The notes under the pieces: generated by a model
Told to the model about the DNA's origin: nothing
What the model saw: the letters and a program-made list of their open reading frames with translations, nothing else
Databases searched by the model: none
Translations under genes and position numbers: made by a program
Assembly (NCBI GenBank): GCA_958430865.1
Contig: CAUDNR010004471.1
Coordinates: 3,080 to 19,827 of the forward strand
DNA from: Entrophospora sp. SA101
Taxonomy: Eukaryota; Glomeromycota; Glomeromycetes; Entrophosporales; Entrophosporaceae
DNA length: 16,748 bases
Reading direction: 5' to 3'
In this document: positions 9,217 through 16,748 of the stretch, one piece after another
How positions within the stretch are numbered: the first letter of the stretch is position 1
Layout: each line of letters opens with the position of its first letter

Positions 9217-9412
9217 ATTAACTATTTTTGTCTAGAGATAATCCTATATATCACTTAACAAATGTGACATTATAAAACTGATCACATTACAATTGTGATG
9301 GAATGACTAAATTTGATCCCTAAAATCCTTGGTAATATCAATGTTCACTTTGTCTGGTTTTGTTGCAGCATGCCCCATTTGTAACATATCGACTATTTAC
9401 CATTAGTTTGGA

Positions 9413-9607
9413 TTGTATAGGTTTCAAACTTATATATTTCAGAACAAGCTTACAGTAGATAAAGCCAGAAAAGCACTTGATAATAAAATTTTAATGCAGT
9501 ATTCCAATTTTGAAAGGTCACCTGTTCGTTTCAAGGTTGGCAAATTGACTGGTCTATTAAGAACAGATGTATTTTGGACTGGTCCATTGCCATTAATAAA
9601 ATACTAA
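9413..9607 (+). CDS. Short open frame, possible last exon or repeat-borne fragment
   Basis: The frame is open for about 64 codons without an ATG near its start. An acceptor-like TATTTCAG at 9434-9441 precedes NKLTVDKARKALDNK, and the frame ends LPLIKY then TAA. The composition (ERSPVRFKVGKLTGLLRTD) looks like genuine protein and is less AT-biased than the surroundings. No matching upstream exon was found. GACTGGTCTATT and GACTGGTCCATT near 9550 and 9577, plus two GACCATCAAT copies at 9633 and 9644, suggest repeat-derived sequence. Confidence 0.3.
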   Translation: MYRFQTYIFQNKLTVDKARKALDNKILMQYSNFERSPVRFKVGKLTGLLRTDVFWTGPLPLIKY

Positions 9608-9653
9608 ATATGGTTAAAGTGTTACACTAATGGACCATCAATAGACCATCAAT

Positions 9654-10459
9654 GGGCCGCACATTTGCTAACCATGGCTTGTTTGCTATAAGTATATTTT
9701 TTGCATTTCTTGGGCTAAAACCTCTATGCCAGTTGACAAGATAAATGCTTTGGAATAAAGTCTCAGACCAGATATAGTTTGTAACTGAGAAAGTTTTTTA
9801 AGGTTTTGAGGAAACTTCACTAAATTATGTTAAATAAAAATCCCAAAATCATTATCAATGCAAATGTTCATGTTACATATTGGGAATTATCCAATCAAAT
9901 CAAAATTTTCTGCTATAATTTCTAAATTTGTACTAGTTATATAATGGATTAAAATTAGATTATAATGTACCTAGAAATACATATGTCATTTTTTCCTAAA
10001 AATGCGAAATGTATCAATGGTGTCTCAGTCATTGTCCTGTTTAGAATATCATCTGTATAGAGATTGTAACTGGTTACAAAAATAGTAATATAAATATTCA
10101 TATCAGTAACAAGGTTTCATCTTTTAAATGATTCTATAAGATTAAAATCATGAATTTGATAATGTAAAAATAAATGCTGGTTTGATTCATTTTGCCAACA
10201 ATCACTTCATCAACAATTGTTTCATTAACAAATAACAAATGGTTTGAATCTAAGAAGTTGGAAGCAAACCTTTGAAATAGTCTAATAAATTAAATTGTAC
10301 TACTCAAAAATGTATTTAAAGGGTCGGTTTTTGACTTGGTGAAGAATAACTCTATTCCTAACTCTTCTCTTGACCATATCTCTTGATATAATCAAAAAAC
10401 CTTAATATAATAAATGTCTACAAAATTAAAATTGGTGTCTGTAATTATTTTCACATTTT
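9654..10459. other. Intergenic stretch, no gene seen
   Basis: I find no supported coding region, RNA gene or paired inverted repeat here. The sequence is moderately AT-rich without strong low complexity. Confidence 0.6.
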
Positions 10460-10727
10460 CTGCAACTGCAGGTTTTAAAGCTTGAGTTGCAGCCTTTTCT
10501 GTCTGCAACTATAATTATGATGATTTAGTATCAGAAATGGAATCTCATAATGCGATTTATTGTTTTTAAATAAAATCATTAATTAAAAAACTTTTTTTGA
10601 TAAAAATAAATTTAGTTTTATAGTGATTGAAGTAGCTGATCAACCAGAGGTTGCAGACAGTTGCAGACTTACAGCAGTTGCAGCATTAGATGCAATCTTT
10701 TTTTGGGTTGCAACTTCCTAGTTGCAG
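10460..10727. repeat. Cluster of GTTGCAG heptamers in both orientations
   Basis: GTTGCAG or its reverse complement occurs at 10460 (-), 10486 (+), 10503 (-), 10650 (+), 10660 (+), 10677 (+) and 10721 (+), with GTTGCAA at 10707. The pair 10486-10492/10503-10509 forms a small inverted repeat with a 10-nt loop. Chance would give far fewer in AT-rich DNA. No coding role was found. Confidence 0.55.
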
Positions 10728-11238
10728 AGCCATCTTTAGTTTTGAACAAAAATAAATATTTCTCATTAATGAAATAATTGACAATTTTTCCCCATCTGAT
10801 TGCTTTGATTTTGTCTAACCTAAAAGCATTCATATCTCTTGAAAATTTTGACATTCCACTACAAAGCTTACAAAAAATTAATATTCCGAATTTTGTTATA
10901 CATTTAAGAAATTGAGACTAAGTAAATTTCGTGTGACAACTTTTTTCTTCATAGAATATTTTCTACAACATACATTTGATTTATTTGATTTATTTATTCC
11001 CTTTTTTTATTAATAAATAAAAGTTCCTTACAACAAAATAGTATTACATTAAAAGAAAACCATTACCAAATTTGATCGTGAGATTCAAAATATCGTAACA
11101 CGAAAATTATTGTTGCACTTCTGAGCATAACTTTCAAATTTAAAAATCTATGAAAAGAAAATTTGAGACAATTTTTTTTTTAGATTAATAGACTCCCTTT
11201 TTAAAGCTGAATTGAATGATGTTGAGTTTTTTAAAATT
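10728..11238. other. Intergenic stretch, no gene seen
   Basis: This stretch is AT-rich with T-runs near 10998 and 11170. No supported gene lies here. Near its right edge an imperfect inverted repeat, CAATGTGTGGATCA (11239-11252) and TGATCCACATTG (11290-11301), borders the start of the pentatricopeptide fragment. Confidence 0.55.
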
Positions 11239-11278
11239 CAATGTGTGGATCACATAATATTTCAAAAATTTTAAACTT

Positions 11279-11649
11279 TTGAGTATAGATGATCCACATT
11301 GTAGTTATTACAGTAGACATGTAGATCGCGTGAAATGTCGTCTGACTGATATACAAAAATCATTAGAAATATTTCAAGCAATGTTAAAATACAAAATCAA
11401 ACCAAATACTATAATATTCACAAAATCAATAGAGGGTTTTGCTAAATTGGGTAAATTAGAAAATTCTTTAAAGATGTTTAATTTAATGAAATCATGTAAT
11501 GTAAAGCCAAATATACATACTTATGCATCTTTAATTAAAGGCAATATTAGTATTAGAGAAAATGAAAAAGCAAAAAAAATTTATGATAAATGTTAGAAAA
11601 TGGTATTGAACCTAATAATGATATAAATTTTGTATCAATATATTATTAA
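11279..11649 (+). pseudogene. Pentatricopeptide-repeat (PPR) gene fragment, frameshifted
   Basis: From about 11340 the frame shows back-to-back PPR units of about 35 residues. The first is IQKSLEIFQAMLKYKIKPNT through to FAKLGK; the second is SLKMFNLMKSCNVKPNIHTY through to SIREN; the third begins EKAKKIYDKC. A TAG at 11594-11596 cuts the third unit, but one frame over it continues LENGIEPNNDINFVSIYY and stops at 11647-11649. One lost T explains this. PPR proteins usually bind organellar RNA (established for the family), and a full protein has many more units. The upstream part is missing: sequence before 11330 is not PPR-like and there is no ATG. This is a 3' remnant, or a last exon with a single error. 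Confidence 0.75.
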
Positions 11650-11664
11650 ATAAATGTCTTTTTT

Positions 11665-11791
11665 GTTTTTATTTTTATTATTATTATACTATATATATTA
11701 TTTTATTATATATAATGTAATAATAATAATTATTATATATAATACAAAAAATCAAAATTAATTAATTAATTACAAAAATAAAAATAAAAAC
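11665..11791. repeat. AT-rich foldback
   Basis: GTTTTTATTTTTATT (11665-11679) is repeated inverted as AATAAAAATAAAAAC (11777-11791). The interior consists of nested TATATA, TAATAA and TTAATTAAT palindromes. It may be a degraded inverted-repeat element or simply low complexity; no clear target duplication is seen. Confidence 0.4.
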
Positions 11792-12080
11792 GTCATTTTT
11801 CTAACTCAAAAAATAACAAATTAATAATGAGATAGAATATGATGAATATATATAGGAAAACCATGCAAAAAAATAATTCTTTGGATGTTGCCTTACAATG
11901 CTATGATCTCTTTGTGTGTAATCTTCACAATCCTACTTTTATAAAAAAGTAGGTAAGAATGTGTGATTATAAATATGTGATTGTTGATAATGACAATGAT
12001 AGATTAATATATAAATAAAGTAAAAAGTATTATAATCATTTTTTCTTTTTTTAAAAAAAATTGAATAAGCCCAAAAAAAT
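11792..12080. other. Spacer downstream of the Rab gene, no gene seen
   Basis: This is AT-rich, with TTTTTTATAAAAAAG-like and poly-A tracts. It should hold the 3' end of the minus-strand Rab gene transcript. The open frame reading leftward from 12169 is not supported, because it overlaps the last Rab exon in another frame. Confidence 0.5.
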
Positions 12081-13207
12081 TTAGCATGAACAAAATCCAT
12101 TATTATTATTATTTGATTTTTGTTTGTCCTGTGAAAATATATTAACATTATTATTAATTGTTTTGTCAATTTTTTTCTGCACTACAGTTGGATCTTCAAT
12201 AATCTAAAAAATCATTATTGGTATGATAGTATAAAAATGATTAATTATAGCTATTCCATGTAATTAATAATAATTATAATTATAACAACCTTTCTAACAA
12301 GTTCAGCAAATGCTTCTTCCACACCATATTTTGTTTTAGCACTACATTCTGTATATAAAGTTTGTAATTTTCTTGCATATGCTTCACCTTCTTTACGTGA
12401 AATTGCTCTTTCAGTTCCCTAAAATCATAATTCAAAATTCAAAATTCAAAATTCAAAAATGGATACAAAATATTAAAATAAAATAAACTACCACACATAA
12501 TCAAAGTAATGATTAATAATTAATTACTTGGCTATTTTTACCTTATCTATTTTATTACCAATTATAATTTTCGCTATATTTTTATTTGAACAATAGGTAT
12601 TTAATTCATTAAACCAATTATCCAATTGATCAAATGTCTCACGAATTGATACATCATATACTAGAAAAAAAGAAAATATTAATGCCATTAAATAATTAAA
12701 ATCATGCACATAACATATATATATACGTTATTATCTATCACATACCAAATATAATACCTTGAGCGCCACGATAATATGAAGATGTTAATGTTCTAAAACG
12801 TTCCTGACCTGCAGTATCCTAAAATTAAAATTAATAATATAATGTCATTTAAACATAGAAAAACAAAATCTTCTCGACAAAACAATCAAATTCTACTTAA
12901 AAATATTTTAATAAAACAAATACCCAAATTGTTAATTTATATTTCTTTTCGTCTACAACCATTTCATGTACTTTAAAATCCACCCCTATTTATATAATCA
13001 TTTAAGTATCTTATAATTGATTAATAAATAATTTTCTATTTAATTTGTTTTATAATTACCTATTGTTGCTGATACTTCTTCATGTGGTAAAAATGTGTCA
13101 TCAGTAAATCTTAATAGAAGAGACGATTTCCCTACGTTTGAGTTACCAACAAGAAGAATTTTAAGTGTTGCAAAGTAATCATTATTATTATTAAATTTAT
13201 TAGACAT
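12081..13207 (-). CDS. Rab18-like small GTPase, six exons, complete
   Basis: Exons 13207-13060, 12985-12924, 12818-12746, 12660-12542, 12418-12290 and 12203-12081 join in frame to 217 residues, all introns GT-AG (74-123 nt). Motifs: P-loop GNSNVGKS (21-28), switch I TIGVDF (48-53), WDTAGQE (70-76), NKID (130-133) and ECSAKT (158-163). The C-terminus is CSC, the double-cysteine signal for geranylgeranylation. RFTDDTF, LTIWDTAGQERFRTL, SYYRGAQG and LDNWFNELNTYC point to Rab18 within the Rab family. Rab18 proteins act on ER and lipid-droplet membranes (established); that role here is inferred. The tail before CSC is Asn-rich. No lesion is seen. The second Gly of the usual GESGVGKS loop is Asn here, a position that varies among Rabs. 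Intron 4 holds four AATTCAAA repeats (about 12428-12456). Confidence 0.93.
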
Positions 13208-13449
13208 GGTTTTTCGGAAAGAAACTTATTTTTATTATTTTTAATAAATTAATTATTAATTTTCTTTTTAATTTGAAAAAGAAAAAAATGAGAAGACTTG
13301 GTTATTATTAATAATAACAGACATTTTTACTTAACATCTTGTTATATAAATAAATAAACTTTTTTTATATTGTTATTTTAATTAAAATTTAAAATCAATT
13401 TTGTAATGTTATCGGTCATGTGAATTAGTCGTCAACCTAATCTATGATA
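13208..13449. promoter_or_regulatory. Likely promoter region of the Rab gene, bounded by the transposon
   Basis: Only about 240 bp separate the Rab start codon (13207) from the transposon end (13452). On the minus strand a TATATAA-like box lies near 13343-13350. No other element is recognised, so calling this the promoter rests on position. Confidence 0.35.
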
Positions 13450-13451
13450 TA

Positions 13452-15552
13452 CAGTCAGAACTCGTTAAACCGATGTACTTGTTTTGGGCTCAAAACATCG
13501 TTTTATCAAATATTCGTTTTATCAAGTAATCTTTGATAAGACGAAGTTAATATATTTTAAAAAAAAAATTTGGTTTAAAAAATTATACATCAAAGTTTAC
13601 ATATTCATCTATACTACGTTGATGCGCTAGTGAACTTTTATATAATAAAATGCTACTTCTAACAGAACGAATACTAGAAATTTGCTTTGTTGAAATTTCA
13701 AATTTTTCTGGTGGGTAAGTTACAAAATTAAGAAGTGCTTCAGCACCTCTCAATGCTTCAGTTAAAGTAACTACAGGAGTTTCTATTTCTTCCTCTTGAT
13801 TACCATTGTTAGATGTCAATGTGACTGTAGCTATGATTTCTTCATCTTCCATTACTGTTTCTTCAACCACTTCATTGTCAATCGTAATATAATCAATTGC
13901 CATAATAGGATCGTCAAATGGTAATTTGTCAATTAGATGTTCCAGTTGTGATGATTCTTCTTCAAAATTATCTTGAACAGTTTCTACAATATGACTATCT
14001 TGTGATGATGGTGGGATTATTTGGGTTTTTTTCCAACAATTTTGAATTGTTTCGGAACTTACACCTTTCCAAGATTTTGCACAACATTCAATTGCATTCC
14101 AGATATTTAATGGAACAATAGGAGTCTCGAATTCTTGAGAAATTTCATATGCCTCTATACGATTTTGTACCAGTAATTTGCGATATTTGGCCTAATAATT
14201 AAATGTTAATACATTATTATTTTTTTTTTATTTTTATTTCCCAACTACATAATAATAAGATTAAAAAAACCTTAAACGAATTAATTATTCCTGCGTCGAG
14301 TGGCTGGAGATGTGCGGTTGTGTTTGGTAATAAATATTCAATTGTAACATGTGTTAAATTAAGGTCACGATTTGAATGAGTTGGTGCATTATCCACCAAA
14401 AGTAGAATTTTTTTGTTTTTTTGTCGCATAGATGTATCAAGTTTTTTTAAATAGTCATGCCATACTGATAATTGCATCCAGGCAGTCGAGTTCCAATAAT
14501 ATTCTACCGGAAAGTCCTCTCTTTGTTTTCCATTTAATGCACGAGGGTTTTTATATTTATGAATAATTAATGGCTTGATGTAATCATTACCTGTAGCATT
14601 ACATGTTAATAGAACTGTAATGCGATTTTTCGATTTTTTGATACCTGATATAGGTCCCTGTGCCAAGGTCTTGGATGGTTCTAATTGCCAATATAGAGCT
14701 AGTATAATGTTAAATTTAAAATTTTTCATTAAATACCGTTTGTAAATAAAATTATTTACCGGTTTCATCACAGTTGTACACATTATCCAAATCATAATGT
14801 GAAATAATATTTTGTAATCGATCACGTTCAGATGGTAATAATTCTAATGGTGCACTATTAGCTTCGCCAGCTTTACTATATTGAGAAAAATTATGTCTTT
14901 TTTTAAAATTACTTAGCCATCCGCCTGATGCTTTAAAATCTCGGAAACCTAACAATTCCGCAAAACGTATTGCTTTCGATTGTAATACAGAACCATTAAT
15001 AGTTAAATTTGCTTTAAGCATTTGTGTTGTCCAAAGAATTAATGCATCTTCTAGACCTGAATATTTTCCTTTGCGTAAACGTTTATTATGTGAATTGGGA
15101 TCTTCTGGATTAATAGCAAGATATTCTGACTTTCGTTTTAATATGTCACAAACAGTATTTTCACGAATTTTAAAACGAATAGCAAGGTCTCTATTCGTTG
15201 GAGTAGGTTTTGATTGTTTTAGAACACATATTTCTCTTTTATCTTTCAACGTCAGTGTATTTTTCATCTTTAATTTTAGGGAACAATACGTACTACCACT
15301 ACTGTAAATCATTTATAAAATTGTACAAAATAAAGCGAAGTTTCCTTCGATAAACCGATGTTATTCGTCTTATCGAGTTATAGTTTACTATATATGGAAC
15401 CATATGAAAACATCATCTTAAACATTAAAGTGAAACAATAGGAATCTTCGTCTTATCGAGTTGATTTTATTATAAATGAATTGGTAAACTAGAAAAACTT
15501 CGTTATAACAAAAATTCGTTTTATCGAGTTACGTCTTATCGAGTTCCGACTG
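13452..15552 (-). mobile_element. Tigger/pogo-type DNA transposon, full length
   Basis: The left end reads CAGTCAGAACTCGTTA and the right end, reverse-complemented, CAGTCGGAACTCGATA. Both are flanked by TA (13450-13451 and 15553-15554), as expected for the Tc1/mariner/pogo superfamily. The 2101-bp element encloses one minus-strand transposase gene with no visible lesion. Near each end lie repeats of a CGTCTTATCGAGTT motif: four at the right end (15366, 15449, 15517, 15532) and two diverged CGTTTTATCAA forms at the left (13499, 13515). Such repeats are plausible binding sites for the transposase's CENP-B-like DNA-binding domain (inference). It sits about 245 bp upstream of the Rab gene and points the same way. 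Confidence 0.93.
13583..15312 (-). CDS. Tigger/pogo-type transposase (CENP-B HTH plus DDE domain), three exons, apparently intact
   Basis: Exons (15312 or 15267)-14760, 14698-14271 and 14191-13583 join in frame; the introns are 61 and 79 nt. ATG 15267 (MKNTLTLKDKREICVLKQ) matches the usual start of the family better than ATG 15312 and gives 514 residues. Residues 1-55 are a Psq-type helix-turn-helix (TNRDLAIRFKIRENTV). Residues of about 70-130 are the CENP-B second DNA-binding domain (GGWLSNFKKRHNF). The catalytic Asp residues are D167 (NCDET), D272 (LLLVDNAPTH) and D304 (LQPLDAGIINSFK), with 31 residues between the last two. A conserved SSETIQNCWKKT block follows. The C-terminus is acidic. 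Introns fall after DET and after SFK. Intron 2 has a weak GTTTTT donor. It cuts and pastes DNA in the nucleus (family knowledge). Confidence 0.92.
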
Positions 15553-15657
15553 TATACACACAATGTATCCTACATGTAAAATTTTTAATATGCACCTACT
15601 CACAAAAAGGAGTTTTTTTTTTAATAAATTTAGCCTTTAAAATCTTTGTTGGTCATA

Positions 15658-15879
15658 ATGTATTTAAAATGCTCCAATATTAATCATAATGAAATTGAGC
15701 CTTCAAATGATTCTGAAAGTGAAAGCGAATTTATGCTGACCACCATGTTTTTAGAGAACATTCCTGAAGATAGTGATGTTACTGAGAAGGAGAATTCTAG
15801 TATGCATTTCACAACTTGGAAAGTTAGTATTATGTTAAACAAATGCGCACAAGAAGAATTTAAGAAAAATTTGAAATGA
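15658..15879 (+). pseudogene. Short acidic ORF, probable remnant of a larger gene
   Basis: ATG 15658 opens 73 residues. An acidic section has the form NDSESESEFMLTTMFLENIP then EDSDVTEKENSS, next HFTTWK, then a Lys-rich end before TGA 15877-15879. Coding-like pieces continue in other frames (for example KSFASYLMHIYITAF near 15975). The acidic lead followed by an F-x-x-W box resembles the start of FAR1/MULE-type transposase-derived proteins, but no zinc-binding residues are visible, so this is weak. Confidence 0.35.
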
Positions 15880-16159
15880 CATACGAAAACAAACTCTTGT
15901 TTGAAGATGATAATAAAAAGAAGAGGAATTAACCCATCTAAATTATAAAGAACAAACTGTAATTGGTATTTAAATCTTTCGCATCCTATCTTATGCATAT
16001 ATATATTACTGCATTTTATACTTGATCCTTCTGCAAGAAGATTTGAGTCAAAAAAGCATTACCAAACCTATGTTAAATGGATGTGTGTAGATGGGCATTT
16101 AAAACCTCTTGTAATAAAACGATGCATATTAAAATTGTGAAAAAAATAAATAAATAAAT
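15880..16159. other. Spacer with decayed coding traces
   Basis: Short protein-like pieces in changing frames continue from the ORF ending at 15879, ending before AATA repeats at about 16145-16163. No intact gene is present. Confidence 0.4.
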
Positions 16160-16165
16160 AAATAT

Positions 16166-16312
16166 GTTGTGCGTGAAAATCAAATTTGTGTCAATTTGAA
16201 ATTTACCAATTAAATTTTGGGGGGAGTGTTTGAATAAAAAATTCTGATTGGCTAATTTGAATTTCACGCGCGTGAATTTCAATTTGACGCAGACTCCAAA
16301 TTCACGCACAAC
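16166..16312. mobile_element. 147-bp inverted-repeat element (MITE-like) just upstream of the last gene
   Basis: GTTGTGCGTGA at 16166 returns inverted as TCACGCACAAC ending at 16312. The flanks are AAATAT on both sides (16160-16165 and 16313-16318). The arms extend imperfectly through GTCAATTTGAAATTTAC on the left and its partner on the right. A perfect 14-bp palindrome TTCACGCGCGTGAA lies at 16263-16276, and an inverted CCAAT box (GATTGGCT) lies near 16246. There is no coding capacity. The flank repeat is AT-rich and short, so the exact duplication is less sure than the arms. Confidence 0.65.
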
Positions 16313-16429
16313 AAATATACCGTGTACAAAAATTTATTAATTTATTTTGTGAAAAAAAAGTTTTTGATTTCTTCACCATTCAATAATAAATTAAAATTTA
16401 TTTATAATAAGACATTAAATAAAGTTAAA

Positions 16430-16748
16430 ATGTCATTTAATAAATTATTATCACCAGAAAGAAGGAACTTTGTAGCTAAAATTAATGCTGAAATGTATAA
16501 TATTGCTATATTGAATTCTAAAAAAGAAAATAGAAAAGATTATTTTTTTTCATCAGTCAAAGAAAATAAGGAGCTTCTTAAAAATGAAAAACAATTTTGT
16601 AAGGAAAAGTTTATTTATGATTTTGAAAAGAATAATGCAATTTATAAATTGGGCAAACCAAAAGAATGTATCAAGTGTAAATCAACAAGATACTCTGATA
16701 GATTCTGTGAAGGTTGTATTAGCTTACAATTACAGAGTCTTTTCACCA
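16430..16748 (+). CDS. N-terminus of a kinase-like family protein, cut by the window edge
   Basis: ATG 16430 opens a frame that is still open at 16748 (106 codons). A Lys/Asn-rich helical lead (MSFNKLLSPERRNFVAKI onward) is followed at about residues 85-97 by C-I-K-C, then 8 residues, then C-E-G-C, a likely zinc ribbon. Expanded kinase-like proteins of arbuscular mycorrhizal fungi commonly start with such a Cys-x2-Cys pair module ahead of a kinase domain. The kinase domain itself is outside the window, so the kinase label rests on this resemblance. The inverted-repeat element with its CCAAT box ends 117 bp upstream. Confidence 0.55.
   Translation, partial: MSFNKLLSPERRNFVAKINAEMYNIAILNSKKENRKDYFFSSVKENKELLKNEKQFCKEKFIYDFEKNNAIYKLGKPKECIKCKSTRYSDRFCEGCISLQLQSLFT

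Noticed and set aside
10669..10854. Minus-strand frame of 61 codons
   Set aside because: It has no recognisable domain or splice context, and part of it lies in the GTTGCAG cluster.
11939..12169. Minus-strand frame of 76 codons
   Set aside because: It overlaps the last Rab exon in another frame; that exon, ending in CSC, is far better supported.
12524..12709. Separate 61-residue protein on the minus strand
   Set aside because: It is Rab exon 4 (DVSIRETFDQLDNWF to NKIDK) plus intron sequence, not its own gene.
13918..14121. Plus-strand frame of 67 codons
   Set aside because: It is antisense to the third exon of the transposase.
15071..15307. Plus-strand frame of 78 codons
   Set aside because: It is antisense to the transposase DNA-binding domain.
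15684..16309. Minus-strand frames at 15684-15998 and 16073-16309
   Set aside because: The first is a shadow of the acidic ORF and its spacer; the second runs through the inverted-repeat element and AATA repeats.
1..16748. tRNA or rRNA genes, CRISPR arrays
   Set aside because: I saw no tRNA box A/B pattern, no conserved rRNA segment and no regularly spaced repeats on either strand by reading; a covariance search was not possible.

Overview
The window looks like nuclear DNA of an arbuscular mycorrhizal fungus, most likely Rhizophagus or another Glomeromycotina (inference). The reasons are very AT-rich DNA, Asn/Lys-rich proteins, genes with many short introns (about 60-140 nt), heavy loading with LINE and Tigger-type elements, and a right-edge gene whose N-terminus resembles the expanded kinase-like family of these fungi. 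I ran no database search; every assignment comes from reading the sequence.

Layout. Bases 1-5238 hold a LINE on the minus strand: RNA-binding domains, CCHC knuckle, APE-type endonuclease and reverse transcriptase. It is disabled by a frameshift at an A-run, an in-frame TAA and a second frameshift just before YMDD. Bases 5448-6182 carry decayed or partly spliced coding pieces. A three-exon gene of unknown function follows (6525-7542, +); a 112-bp inverted-repeat element sits directly before the acceptor of its likely upstream exon. Bases 7543-8202 are AT-rich and non-coding. Bases 8203-8934 hold a broken, bacterial-looking surface-protein gene with a C-terminal membrane anchor, convergent with a small intronless ORF (9025-9216, -). 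Bases 9230-11270 are mostly non-coding, with a cluster of GTTGCAG heptamers. A decayed pentatricopeptide-repeat fragment is at 11279-11649.

The right half is better preserved. Bases 12081-13207 (-) encode a complete six-exon Rab18-like GTPase of 217 residues ending in CSC. About 245 bp upstream of its start sits a full-length Tigger/pogo-type DNA transposon (13452-15552). It has matching ends, a TA target duplication, subterminal repeats and an apparently intact three-exon transposase with a D-D-D triad. A short acidic ORF (15658-15879) follows, then a 147-bp inverted-repeat element carrying a CCAAT box, then the N-terminus of the kinase-like family gene (16430 to the edge).

The best candidates for something new are the decayed endobacterium-like gene and its convergent neighbour, the complete Tigger copy, and the two short inverted-repeat elements placed where they could act as a splice site and a promoter. 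I see no operon or defence-type system; the genes are independent eukaryotic units.
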